From assembly GCA_039707655.1 (NCBI GenBank), contig CM077676.1, forward strand, positions 241,012,866 to 241,076,865: a stretch of DNA of 64,000 nucleotides. The letters run 5' to 3'. The position numbers and the translations under genes are program-made. Positions 44,230 through 56,366 of the stretch are shown piece by piece. Source of the DNA: Elymus sibiricus. Taxonomy: Eukaryota > Streptophyta > Magnoliopsida > Poales > Poaceae. The notes under the pieces were generated by a model. That model saw only the letters and a list, made by a program, of their open reading frames with translations. It made no database searches and was not told where the DNA came from. Positions within the stretch are counted from its first letter, which is position 1, and each line of letters begins with the position of its first letter.

Positions 44230-47200
44230 TGTCGGGACCCCGATCCTAAGTCACACCGATCTAGCATAAGACACATCATATCACTTTTCGGCCTCACGCA
44301 CGGTAACCCACGGCTGCCGCCTTTACCTTGGCCGGGACCGTTTGCGTCTTTTGGCTCACGTATATGATTGTGATGCTAGCATCCATATGACAGAGAACCG
44401 GGTCGACATGACTAGTCATAAACCAAGGAGGCACAAACTTACAGGGACATGCATACGTAACCCAGCAATGCACGTGTCGGTCATCAGCGTGTGCAAACGA
44501 GTTGTAGCAAGCTACAAGGACTCCAGTAAAACATCGCATGACATTTCCCCATAGGGACAGACACAGGAGCAAAGAAGGATACATGCCGGTCAATCCATGT
44601 GTTTCGGAGCAGTAGCGAACTACCAGGGCTCAGTGGAAGCACTAGGAGGCATTTCCCTGTAAGGAAGGTTACCAAAGCAGATAACTAGGTGTCGAATCCC
44701 ACACATACCAATGCATTTCAAACATACACACAATATGCATGATATGTGTAGATACAACATGGCATCACAACATAACTCTATGACTCAAAGTATTTATTTA
44801 AGAGGCTCCGATGAGCCATACATAACATGATATTACAAACATGGGTCTCATGACCCAACATACAAAGTCATACAAGCAACAAGCACATGCGGAAGCTTAT
44901 CCTGTCTGAGTACAGACAGCTGAAAAGAAAGAAAGCTAGAAAGCCTATCTACCTACAAGACCCTCCAAAGGAACCAGACCTCTGTCTAGGATTCCCAAGC
45001 TAATCGTCGAAGCCCACGTGGAACTACTAATGAGACTGAAGTCTCCTCTGCAAAAACATAAATTAAGCAACCGTGAGTACAAAGGTACTCAACAAGACTT
45101 ACATCAGAACTATCTACTTATGCATCAGTAACAACAATTGGGTTGTGGAGTTTAACTGTAGCAAGCCAGCTTTGACTCAGTGGCTATCCTGTACTACGAC
45201 TACCAGTATTTTCTTTGAGGTGAGAGAGCACACACGAGTCCACATAGTCACCACATCAATACACCACTATGGATTTGCTCCCGTCTCCCTACGAGAAGGC
45301 CATCCATAGCACTCACACTTATCTTGCGCATTTTAGAGTATACACTTCGAGTTATCTATGAACTATATAAGTCTCCAAGTAGTCCATATTCGAGGACGCG
45401 GCTATTCGAATAGATCATTTTACCCTGCAGGGGTGTACTTCTTCACACACGCTCTCACCACTTACCACCATATACACGTCATGTATCTCGGCAACCTTCA
45501 AGCGGAAGCCTGGCGAGGGTGTCGGCCACAACCTGACTAACCATGCAAGACTCTAGTCCAGGTTTATCGCCTATCTGAGGCTGAACCCGCAAGGGAAGTC
45601 CGACCGAATTTCCATCACGGCCCCAAACGATGTGTGTAGGGTTCCCAAGTCCACCTCGATGGATGGTTCTACGCTTGGTACACCGGGCCACGGTGCCTAG
45701 TCTGTCCCAAGCCCACTTGTACCAGGTGCCACTTGGTAGACTACTAACACAACCTACAAACACCAGAAACTAGTTGCAACTCTTGGATAGAGATCGAGGC
45801 GATTAATAAGCCGAGAGGGGTCGAGTTACTGGAACCCAATGTGTGGCAGTAGCTAGTCTTGGATAACATACACAGAGCTCGGTTCTTAAGGACGGTCTCA
45901 ATGAGACAACCCACCATGTATTCCTACATGGCCTCTCATCACTACCTTTACCAAATCGTGTTCACACACTTAGCTCTCAACAGTAGGACATGTTCACAAC
46001 CATTCCAATTCATCCCAGATGAATCAGACCCGACACAACTCTAAGCATAGCAAGCATGGCAAACAAGCATGGATGAGTAGTCACATCATGGCTCAAGCAA
46101 TTCCTACTCATGCTAGTAGGTTTTACTATTTACTGTGGCAAAGACAGGTCATGCAGAGGAATGGGTTCAACTACCGCAACATGTAACAGTTGAATCATTG
46201 TTGTCCTAATGCAATAAAGAAGAGCAGGGGCAAGAGAGTGGGATTGTATCGGAGTGATCAAGGGGGTTTGCTTGCCTGGCACTTCTGAAGATAGCATTGT
46301 GTCTTCATCAATGACATCGATCTCAACAACAGAACAACGTCTACCGAGAAGGAACAACACCGACAAACAGAGAAAAGGGAACACATTCTATTCACGAAGA
46401 TGCAACAATATGATGCATGATCATCACATGTTAAGGTACTGAATTCACCTAATGCAAAAGTTAGCCAAGTTAATTGAAATGGAATGAAACCTATAGCAAA
46501 TTCCAACTCCAAATCTATTTACCAAATTTACCCTAAACATGATTTGTCCAAAATAGTGATCTTAAGTCCTTCAAATATGCATGAACATGGCATAAACTGA
46601 TTCTTCATATTTTTCTGATAACTTTTCATATATAAATTATTTCATTTGGAGTTACGGTTGAAATTCTATGATTTTTAGAAGTTTTAAACATTTTCTGAAA
46701 ATAATAAATCATTTTTGATTTATTTAAAATCCCAGAAAAGCTTTACTGCGTCAGGACTACATCATGATGACGTCAGCAGTCAACAGGGCCGTCCAGGTCA
46801 AACCTTACGGTGGGGTCCACACGTCAGTGGCACAGTGACTAACCGGGGTTTAATGCCGCATTGACTGCAGCTTTGACCAGTGTGGGGCCCAGCTGTCAGC
46901 GTCAGCTGTGGGGATTAATTAAACTAAACAGGGGTTTAGGCCCTAATTAAGCTGGCCACGTCAGCTAATCCGGCGGCTAATCGCCGGCGTTAAGCAGACG
47001 CAACGGAGTTGCCCGTCCGGCCAACTCCAGCGACGAGAGGTCGCGCGGCTGGGCCTGCTGGAACCAGCGCAACGAGGCGCGTCGGGTGGTGGCAGTGGCT
47101 AGTGCCGGGGAGGCGTATAGCGACGGCAGTGACTACATCAGCGGCGGCCAGACCTCGGCTGCATGCGAGCGCAACGTTACAGTGCGCAAGGGAGCAAGCT

Positions 47201-48332
47201 GGGGTGCGGGTTAGCTCCCTGGCGATGCCAGGAGCACGCCCGTATGCTCAGGAGCGACGGACACAGGCTCTGGCCACAGCGGCTACACGGCACGACGGCG
47301 GAAGCTTGCGGCCATGGTGGGAGTGGCAGCTAGGGCATGGAAACGGAGGGGGTGAGCAAGGGGGAAGGAGCAGGATCTCATAGGGAGTCGGCAGGGCAGC
47401 TCAGCGAGCTCGGGGGTGCACGGACGGCGACGAACGGTGGTGGCGATCTCCGATGGCCGAAGGTTGAAGAAGAGGTCGATCGAGGCATTGCAGGGCGTCC
47501 GGCGATGCATGGATCGACGAGGAAGTCGGGGGCGTCGTTGCGGATCTCTGGGACACACTGGTTGGGCGAGGGGTGGCCGGTGGCTACGATGAACGGCGTC
47601 AGCGCGCTGCGGGTGTGTACGGCAGCTACGCGCGAGAGAGACAGAGGTGGGGAGAGAGAGCAGTGAGTGAGGGAGTGGAGAGAGAGGCCTCCGGGCGTCT
47701 CCGTGGCGCGAGGGGGAGGCTCGGGGACGGCGTGAAGCAGGCAAGGAGGATGTGGAGGCTCGGGCGCGCGCGCGTCGACACGCCTCTGCCTACTGGCAGA
47801 GGTTGAAGACAACCGCTTCGGCCTGGTGGGCTGGGCTGGCCAGCTGGCCGCCAGGTAAGCGCCAGGTAGGTTTTCTCTCTCTCTCTGGTTTTGCTATTTA
47901 TTTCTGTTTTCTATTTTGCTGGTTTCTTTTGATTCAGTTTAAAATACCAAATCACTTTTATAAATCCTGAAATTATTTGTCGATGCAAAATATATTATTC
48001 CAGAGCCCCACGTCAAGTTTCATAATTTTTGGAGCAATAAATATATTTATAGGATTTATTTGCTCCAACTCAAATAGGTATTGTGTTAATTCAAAGACCA
48101 AAAGTGTCGTGTAAAAATGTGCACCATTTATGGTTACGGTTTTCACCTTTGTCCCTAAATCATGAACATTTTTGGAGGGCATCTTGGGTTCATTGAAAAG
48201 ATTTAAATTTGAACCTAGTTGAATTAATTATCTGCTAGGGTTTAATCATCCCCATTTCATATTTCAATGAAATTTAAACATGATGCATGGATGATTATGC
48301 AACTATTTACAATCAATTCTAGGGTTGTGACA
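44230..48332 (-). repeat. 5' LTR of element C
   Basis: It is 4103 bp, TGTCGGGACC to GGTTGTGACA, collinear with 36398-40502. It carries the shared 26-nt motif at 45390-45415. Confidence 0.9.
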
Positions 48333-48337
48333 GCAGC

Positions 48338-48520
48338 TAAGCCAAGGGAAAAATGTGGCGTGCAGGTTTTGTGCATCTTTTCATCGCAAATGTTTCAGAA
48401 TGAACACCCGTATGCAAAGCGAGAGCTGGGTTCCTTCGCAGCGAAGCCAAGGGAAAATGTGGCGCGTAGGTTTTGTGCATCTCTTCATCGCAACCGATTT
48501 TGCATGATGACCCGTGTGCA
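48338..48520 (+). repeat. ~100-bp tandem repeat, continuing across the element C insertion
   Basis: Two further units with AAGCCAAGGGAAAA, GTTTTGTGCATC and TTCATCGCAA segments continue the unit broken at 36397. The CATCGCAAACG words recall subterminal repeats of grass CACTA transposons; family assignment is tentative. Confidence 0.75.
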
Positions 48521-48570
48521 ACGACGTACAAATAATGTGGTAAGATTTGCATCTGTCATATTGGTTATAT

Positions 48571-48690
48571 TTGCCATTTGTAAAATTGGAAAAATTGGCA
48601 TTTGTCAATCTAGTAACATTGCCATTTGTCAATGTTGTAACACTGCCATTTGTGATCCTCGGAAAAAAAACACTGCCATTTGTCAAAATT
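48571..48690 (+). repeat. Short tandem repeat around TGCCATTTGTCAA
   Basis: About five diverged units of 22-30 bp containing (T/C)TGCCATTTGT or TGGCATTTGT. 48691-49003 contains nothing else I can identify. Confidence 0.75.
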
Positions 48691-49266
48691 TGCAGCTAAA
48701 AATCACTAGTACTATAATTTTTGCAAATGAAATTCAGTAAGCATAGATTTCATTCATAGATTAAGCAATCATTGTTTATACAAACAGTTCAACTCGACAG
48801 CTGAACCGAACAAACTTTTACCCAATTGTTGCCAACCACGTACTGAAATAGCTAGTTCAACTATATATACTAGCTAAATTTCAGTACGTAGTACAGTTCA
48901 ACCATATCTATAGTCAGATGAACTGAACAAAATAGCCCCTAAATACTACTACAACGGAGGGGCTTTGTACTACTTCCAGCAGCCTCTCCTCTGCCGAGCG
49001 CGCTCAATAAGAGGCCGAGGAGGAGGAGCCTACCGACGAGCTGGAGAAGTGGAATCCGGTGCCTACCAATGCTACACCTTTAGCGATGCCCAGCTCGAAC
49101 GCCCACTGCCGCTCCAGACGATCCCTCTTGAAGCGGCGGGACTCCTCGTACCGCGCCACTGCGGCGGCTTCTGCAGCGGCCACGGTGGCGGTAAGACGCT
49201 TTGCGTGCTCGACCAGGCACTTCTCCTCCTCCCGCAGGAACTCGATGTAGCGTGCGGCCAGGTCGC

Positions 49267-50784
49267 TGATACGTCCATTTTGCATCATGTTTTGCTACTA
49301 TTATTTATAGTGTTTTTAATCAATATAACACTTTTTGGAGCAATTCTAATGCCTTTTCTCTCTTAATATGCAAGATCTACACAAGGAGGGAGAATGCCGG
49401 CAGCTGGAATTCTGGACCTGAAAAAGCTATGTCAGACATACCTATTCTGCACATCTCCAAATGAGCTGAAATTTTACGGAGAATTATTTTGGAATAAATA
49501 AAAAATATTGGAATCAAGAAGTACCAGAGGGGGCCACCCAGGAGCCCATGAAGCACCAGGGCGCGCCACCCCCAAGCGCGCCCTGGTACCTCGTGGGGCC
49601 CCTGGCCAGCCTCTGGCCCACATTTTCTGGTATATAAGTGCATTTGCCCTAGAAAAAATATAAAAAAAGACTTTCGGGACGATGCGCCGCCATCTCGAGG
49701 CGGAACTTGGGCAGGAGCACTTTTGCTCTCCGGCGGAGAGATTCTGCCGGGGATACTTCCCTCCGGGAAGGGGAAATCGTCGCCATCGACATCACCAACG
49801 ATCCTCTCATCATGGGAGGACTAATCTTCATCAACATCTTCACCAGCACCATCTCATCTCAAATCCTAGTTCATCTCTTATATTCAATCTTTGTCTCAAA
49901 ACCTCAGATTGGTACCTGTGGGTTGCTAGTAGTGTTGATTACATCTTGTAGTTGATGCTAGTTGGTTTATTTGGTGGAAGATTATATGTTCAGATCTATT
50001 ATGCTATTCAATACCCCTCTGATCTTGGACATGATTATGATTTGTGAGTAGTTACTTTTGTTGTTGAGGACATGGGAGAAGTCTTGTCATAAGTAATCAT
50101 GTGAATTTGGTATTCGTTCGATATTTTGATGATATGTATGTTGTTGATTCCCTTAGTGGTGTCGTGTGAACGTCGACTACATGACACTTCACCATCTTTG
50201 GGCCTAAGGGAATGCATTGTGGAGTAGTAATTAGATGATGGGTTGCTATAGTGACAGAAACTTAAACCCTAGTTTATGCGCTATTCCGTAAGGGGCTGAT
50301 TTGGATCCATATGTTTAATGCTATGGTTAGAGTTATCTTAATTCTTCTTTCATAGTTGCGGATGCTTGCGAGAGGGGGTAATCATAAGTGGGAGGCTTGT
50401 TCAAGTAAGAACAGCACCCAAGCACCGGTCCACCCACATATCAAATTATCAAAGTAGCGAACGCGAATCAAACAAACATGATAAAAGTGACTAGATGAAA
50501 TTCCCATGTGTCCTCGAGAACGCTTTACTTACTATAAGAAATCGTTCCGGCTTGTCCTTTGCTACAAAAAGGATTGGGCCAACTTGCTGCACACTTTGTT
50601 ACTATTGCTACTTGTCCTTGTTACAAATTATCTTGCTATCAAACTACTCGTTACCGATAATTTCACTGCTTGCAGAAAATACCTTGCTGAAAACCGCTTG
50701 TCATTTCCTTTTGCTCCTCATTGGGTTTGACACTCTTACTTATCAAAAGGACTACGATTGATCCCCTATACTTGTGGGTCATCA
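49267..50784 (+). repeat. 5' LTR of element D
   Basis: It starts TGATACGTCC and ends GGGTCATCA, 1518 bp. It differs from the 3' LTR by roughly ten changes in the first ~330 bases by eye. Confidence 0.92.
49631..49638 (+). promoter_or_regulatory. TATA box in the 5' LTR of element D
   Basis: TATATAAG in the context CTGGTATATAAGTGC, conserved in the other LTR at 58284-58291, before a purine-rich leader. Confidence 0.65.
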
Positions 50785-50795
50785 AGACTCTTTTC

Positions 50796-50813
50796 TGGCA
50801 TCATTTCCGGGGA
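50796..50813 (+). other. tRNA-Asp-type primer binding site of element D (altered)
   Basis: TGGCATCATTTCCGGGGA occupies the primer site 11 bases after the LTR. It differs from the intact site at 61010-61027 at four positions, which would weaken pairing with tRNA-Asp. Confidence 0.7.
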
Positions 50814-50890
50814 GTGAAGCGCCTTTGGTGAGTGGAATTTGGTAAGGAAACATTTGTATTATGTGCTGAAATTTATTGTCACTTGTCACT

Positions 50891-51608
50891 ATGGAAAGTA
50901 ATCCTTTGAGGGGTTTGTTCGGGGTATCTTCACCTCGACCGGAAACACAAATAGTTTCTCCTCTACCTACTGCACCTACTGAAAATATTTATTATGAGAT
51001 TCCTCCGGGTATGATAGAGAAACTGCTAGCTAATCCTTATGCAGGAGATGGAACAGTACATCCTGATATGCACTTGATCTATGTGGATGAAATTTGTGGA
51101 TTGTTTAAGCTTGCAGGTTTATCCAGAGATGGAGTTAAGAAGAAAGTATTCCCTTTATCTTTGGAGGTAAAGGCATTGATGTGGTATAGGCTATGTGATG
51201 ATACTGATACATGGGACTGGAACCGATTGAAACTACAATTCCATCAGAAATTTTATCCTATGCACTTGGTTCATCGTGATCATATATAATTTTTGGCTTC
51301 GTGAAGGAGAAAGCATCGCCCAAGCTTGGGGGAGGCTTAAGTACATGATGTACACATGCCCCAATCATGAGCTCTCAAAAGAAATTATCTTACAGAATTT
51401 TTATGCTTGGCTTTCTCATGATAATCAAACTACGCTCGATTCTTCTTCGACTAGCTCCTTCATGAAGAAAACTATTGAATTCAGATGGGATCTTCTAGAA
51501 AGAATTAAATGCAACTCTGAAGATTGGGAACTCGACAAAGGTAATGAGTCAGGTATAATACTTGAGTTCAATTGTGAGTCATTTTATGGCTACCGATGCT
51601 TTTCATAA
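50891..51608 (+). pseudogene. gag: gag of element D, frameshifted
   Basis: An Athila-type gag capsid region starts at ATG 50891. WDWNRLKLQFHQKFYP marks the conserved gag core at about 51220-51265. The frame is lost near 51283 and resumes one frame over (FWLREGESIAQAWGRLKYMM), then shifts again near 51575. The frame that continues downstream then meets a TAG at 51637-51639. The product would have formed the virus-like particle. Confidence 0.85.
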
Positions 51609-51639
51609 GTTTAGCACTAAATATGGACTTGACTCATAG

Positions 51640-52815
51640 ATAGTAGCTTCCTTTTGTGAATCATTTTCTACTCATGTTGATCTCCCTAAGGAGAAGTGGT
51701 TTAAATATCATCCCCCTGTTAAAGAAAAGATTGAGGAACCTGTTAGTGTTAAAGAAGAAACAATTGTTTACCATGTTGATCCAGTTGTGCCTACTGCTTA
51801 TATTGAGAAACTACCTTTTCCTGTTAGGATTAAAGAACATGTTAAAGCTTCAACTGTGGTTAACAAAAGTAATATTAGAGCACCTAGAACCTCTGAACAA
51901 ATTAAAGTTGAACCTGATGTTGCTATGGTTAAAGATCTCTTAGTCGATAATATAGATGGGCATGTTATTTACTTTTGTGAGGAGGCTGCTAGAATTGCTA
52001 AACCTGTTAGAAATGAACGAGATAAGTTAGACAAGAACAAGCCCGTAGTTGGTATGCCTGTTGTTTCTGTTAAGATTGGAGATCATTGCTATCATGGTTT
52101 GTGTGACATGGGTGCTAGTGTGAGTGCTATTCCATTTTCTTTATATCAAGAAGTAATGCATGAAATTGCACCTGTTGAGATTGAAGATATTGATGTTACT
52201 ATTAAGCTTGCAAATAGAGATACTATTACACCACTTGGGATTGTTAGAGATGTTGAAGTCTTGTGTGGCAAAATCAAATACCCTACTGATTTCTTAGTAC
52301 TTGGTTCACAACCAGATAATTTTTGTCCCATTATATTTGGTAGACCTTTCTTGAATACCGTTAATGCTGAAATTGAATGTGTTAAAGAAAAGGTTCGAGT
52401 TAAGTTTGTTGATATATCTCCTGAGTTTAATCTCTCCAAGTTTCGTAGACAACCTCATGATAAAGAATTGCCTAGTAAATACAAAATTATTGGTCTTGCT
52501 TCTATTGCCATACCTCCTACTGATCCGTTAGAACAATATTTGCTAGACCATGAAAACGACATGCATATGAATGAAAGAAATGAAATAGATAAGATGTTCT
52601 TTGATCAACCACCTATCCTTAAACGTAATTTGCCCGTTGAAACTCTTGGAGGCCCTCCTCCGCCTAAAGGTGATCCTGTATTTGAATTGAAGCAATTGCC
52701 TGATACATTGAAATATGCTTATCTTGATGAAAAGAAGATATATCTTGTTATTATTAGTGCTAACCTTTCAGCGCATGAAGAAAAGAGATTACTAAAAACT
52801 CTAAGGAAGCACTGA
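51640..52815 (+). pseudogene. Protease region of element D
   Basis: Open from after the TAG at 51637-51639 to a TGA at 52813-52815. The aspartic protease active site reads LCDMGASVSAIP near 52100, the Athila form of D(S/T)GA. FGRPFLNT follows as the conserved C-terminal protease loop. The closing TGA stands where Arg (CGA) fits the frame's continuation. It would have cleaved the gag-pol polyprotein. Confidence 0.85.
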
Positions 52816-54139
52816 GCTGCTATTGGGTATACTCTTGATGATCTTAAGGGCATTAGTCCCACTCTTTGTCAGCACAAAATTAATATGGAACCTGATGCTA
52901 AACCAGTTGTCGATCACCAACGACGATTAAATCCTAAGATGAAAGAGGTGGTAAGAACCGAAATATTAAAACTTCTGGAAGCAGGTATAATCTATCCCAT
53001 AGCTGATAGTAGATGGGTAAGTCCCGTTCATTGTGTCCCTAAGAAAGGAGGTATTACCGTTGTTCCTAATGATAAAAATGAACTCATTCCACAAAGAATT
53101 GTAACGGGTTAGAGGATGGTAATTGATTTTAGAAAATTAAACAAAGCTACTAGAAAAGATCATTATCCCTTACCTTTTATTGATCAAATGTTAGAAAGAT
53201 TATCTAAGCATACACACTTTTGTTTTCTAGATGGTTATTCTGGTTTTTCTCAAATACCCGTATCATAACCCAATCAAGAGAAAACCACCTTTTACTTGTC
53301 CTTTTGGAACTTATGCTTATAGACGTATGCCTTTTGGTTTATGCAATGCACCTGCTACCTTTCAAAGATGTATGACTGATATATTCTCTGACTTTTGTGA
53401 AAAGATTGTTGAGGTGTTCATGGATGATTTTTCCGTTTACGAAACTTATTTTGATGATTGCTTAAGCAACCTTAATCGACTTTTGCAGAGATGTGAAGAA
53501 ACTAATCTTGTCTTGAATTGGGAGAAGTGCCACTTTATGGTGAATGAAGGCATTGCCTTGGGGCATAAAATTTCTGAAAGAGGTATTGAAGTTGATAAAG
53601 CTAAGGTTGATGCTATTGAGAAAATGCCATGTCCTAAAGATATTAAAGGTATAAGAAGTGTCCTAGGTCATGCTGGTTTCTATAGGAGATTTATTAAAGA
53701 CTTCTCTAAAATTTCTAGGCCTCTTACCAATCTTTTGCAAAAAGATGTTCCATTTGTTTTTGACGATGATTGTCTAGAAGCCTTTGAAACACTTAAGAAA
53801 GCCTTAACCACTGCACCTATTGTCCAACCACCTGATTGGAACTTGCCTTTTGAAATTATGTGTGATGCTAGTGACTATGCTGTTGGTGCTATTCTAGGAC
53901 AGAGAGTTGATAAGAAATTAAATAGTATCCATTATGCTAGTAAAACTCTAGACAGTGCCCAAAGAAATTATGCTACTACTGAGAAAGAATTTCTAGCAGT
54001 TGTGTTTGCATGTGATAAATTCAGATCTTACATAGTTGATTCTAAAGTAACTGTTCACACCGATCATGCTGCTATTAAATATCTTATGGAAAAGAAAGAT
54101 GCTAAACCTAGACTCATTAGGTGGGTTTTATTGCTATAA
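52816..54139 (+). pseudogene. Reverse transcriptase and RNase H of element D
   Basis: Motifs appear in order: [40 protein letters not shown], the catalytic FMDDF box at about 53418-53432, then RNase H pieces [16 protein letters not shown] and TDHAAIKYL. In-frame stops lie at 53110-53112 (TAG where Trp is expected), 53266-53268 (TAA) and 54137-54139 (TAA where Gln fits). The catalytic Asp pair is kept although the frame is broken. Confidence 0.9.
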
Positions 54140-55624
54140 GAATTTGACTTGCATATTACTGATAGAAAGGGAGCTGAGAATCCCGTAGCAGATAATTTGT
54201 CTAGAATGGAAAATGTTCTTGATGACCCACTTCCTATTAATGATGATTTTCCTGATGAACAATTAGCTGTCATAAATGCTTCTCATAATATTCCTTGGTA
54301 TGCAGACTATGCTAATTACATTGTTGCTAAATACATACCACCTAGTTTCACGTACCAACAAAAGAAAAAGTTCTTCTTTGATTTAAGACATTACTTCTCG
54401 GATGACCCACATCTTTATAAAGAAGGGGTAGATGGTATTATTAGATGTTGTATACCTGAGCATGAACAGGAACAAATCCTATGAAAGTGTCATTCCGAGG
54501 CTTACGGAGGACACCATGCGGGAGACAGAACTGCACACAAGGTATTGCAATCTGGTTTTTATTGGCCTACTCTTTTCAAGGATGCTCGTAAGTTTGTCTT
54601 ATCTTGTGATGAATGTCAAAGAATTGGTAATGTTGGTAGACGTCAAGAAATGCCTATGAATTATTCACTTCCTGTTGAACCATTCGATGTTTGGGGATTT
54701 GATTATATGGGACCTTTTCCTAAATCCAATGGGTATACTCATATTTTATTTGCTGTTGATTACGTTACTAAGTGGGTAGAAGCTATTCCAACTAGTAGTG
54801 CTGATCATAATACTTCTTTTAAAATGCTTAAAGATGTTATTTTCCCAAGGTTCGGAGTCCCTAGATATTTGATGACTGATGGTGGTTCACATTTTATTCA
54901 TGGCGCATTCCGCAAATTGCTTGCTAAATATGATGTCAACCATAGAATTGCATCTCCCTATCACCCTCAAACTAGTGGTCATGTTGAATTGAGCAATAGA
55001 GAAATAAAATTAATTTTGCAAAAAACCATCAATAGATCTAGAAAGAATTGGTCTAAGAAACTTGACGATGCATTGTGGGTTTATAGAACTGCTTATAAAA
55101 ATCCTATGGGTATGTCTCCTTATAAAATGGTTTATGGAAAAGCATGTCATTTACCTCTTGAGTTAGAACATAAAGCATATTGGGCAATTAAAGAACTAAA
55201 TTATGATTTTAAACTTGCCGGTGAAAAGAGGTTATTTGATATTAGCTCATTAGATGAATGGAGAACCCAAGCTTATGAAAATTGCAAATTATTTAAAGAG
55301 AAAGTTAAAAGATGGCATGACAGAAGAATTCAAAAACAGGAATTTAAAGTAGGTGAGCAAGTTCTATTATACAATTCTCGTTTGAGATTCTTTGCAGGAA
55401 AACTTCTCTCTAAATGGGAAGGACCATATATCATCGAAGAAGTTTATCGCTCCGGAGCCATCAAAATAAATAACTCCGAAGGCACTAATCCGAGAGTGGT
55501 GAATGGGCAAAGAATTAAGCACTATATTTTAGGTACCCCCATTAATGTTGAAACTAATATTATTGAAACAATTACACCGGAGGAATACATAAGAGAGACC
55601 TTCCGGAACACTCCAGAACCCTGA
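54140..55624 (+). pseudogene. Integrase region of element D
   Basis: After a linker, an in-frame TGA at 54482-54484 falls inside the start of the HHCC zinc-binding part. From 54485 the frame is open to 55624. The zinc Cys pair is in LSCDECQR. The catalytic triad is visible: Asp in GFDYMGPF (54701-54703), Asp in LMTDGGSHF (54878-54880) and Glu in GHVELSNREI (54986-54988). The C-terminal part (EFKVGEQVLLYNSRL) is the usual gypsy integrase tail. No chromodomain is seen. Confidence 0.9.
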
Positions 55625-55958
55625 AAAGGAAGAGGTATGTGATACGGTAAGTAAACTGACTCCAAAACTTCCATTAAAAATACTTTCTGTCAGTTTTGGA
55701 ATATTAGAAAAAATACAAAAATAAGAAACAGTTGAGGGGACCCACCTGGTGCCCACGAGGCATCAGGGCGCGCCACCCCCCTAGCACGCCCTGGTAGCTC
55801 GTGGGCCCCACGTGAGCCTTCCCGACTCCGTTTTCTTCTGGATTACTTGTTTTGCAAGATAAAAAATCTTTATATATACTCCCAGATGTTTTGACCACCA
55901 TATCGCAGAAATATCCTCTGTTATTGTTTCGTGCTATTTTCCTGGCAGATCCGAAAGT
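55625..55958 (+). other. Spacer between pol and the 3' ORF of element D
   Basis: Noncoding. Its end reads TTCCTGGCAG (55939-55948) after a T-rich stretch, a plausible splice acceptor 11 bases before the ATG at 55959. It also contains a GGCGCGCC-type GC island near 55768. Confidence 0.5.
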
Positions 55959-56366
55959 ATGTCGTCTCAAGACTCAGATGGGGAGAGCTTCGTATCACAC
56001 TATGTTGCAAATCCAAAGATCTATGGGGATATATACCCCTATGGATGGTCCGAGGAGGAGGAGCAAGATGCCAACATAAAGGGGACGGAAGACGCGAGTT
56101 CAGATGAAGACGATGCCCCTCTACCTCAACCTGGAGATATGCATGTGGAGTTCAAGAAGTCGAGCCTCCCAAACACAATAAACAAGTCTAAGATCCAATA
56201 TATCCCGTCCCGTTTTCTGCAGGAAAGCAAGGAGGCATTATGTAAAAAGGTATTGAAGCTTGAGCAAGAAGTCGATGATTTGAGGGAGGAAAATTTCATC
56301 CTCAAACGTAAGCTGGACAAGCTCACCACTTCATCATCACCACCATCACCGAAGAAGGAGACTTGA
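55959..56366 (+). CDS. 3' coiled-coil ORF of element D, 135 aa
   Basis: An intact small frame downstream of pol, where Athila elements carry their extra (env-like) ORF. The N-terminal half is acidic (WSEEEEQ, SSDEDDAP). Residues about 85-120 form a strong leucine-rich coiled coil (KVLKLEQEVDDLREENFIL). The tail is Ser/Pro/Lys-rich. There is no signal peptide or membrane segment, so an envelope role is not supported. It remains open although gag-pol has at least six in-frame stops; its short length makes chance survival possible. Confidence 0.6.
   Translation: MSSQDSDGESFVSHYVANPKIYGDIYPYGWSEEEEQDANIKGTEDASSDEDDAPLPQPGDMHVEFKKSSLPNTINKSKIQYIPSRFLQESKEALCKKVLKLEQEVDDLREENFILKRKLDKLTTSSSPPSPKKET

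Larger units (their letters stand above)
36398..48332 (-). mobile_element. Large-LTR gypsy element with decayed pol (element C)
   Basis: LTRs of 4105 and 4103 bp flank a 3727-bp interior, and the TSD GCAGC is perfect (36393-36397, 48333-48337). The tRNA-Met primer site beside the right LTR shows minus orientation. The interior retains a recognizable but heavily damaged reverse transcriptase near 42170-42560, so it descends from a coding Ty3/gypsy element. Its LTR layout resembles element B: long, GC-rich zone, shared 26-nt motif. The LTRs differ by a few percent by eye. Confidence 0.88.
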
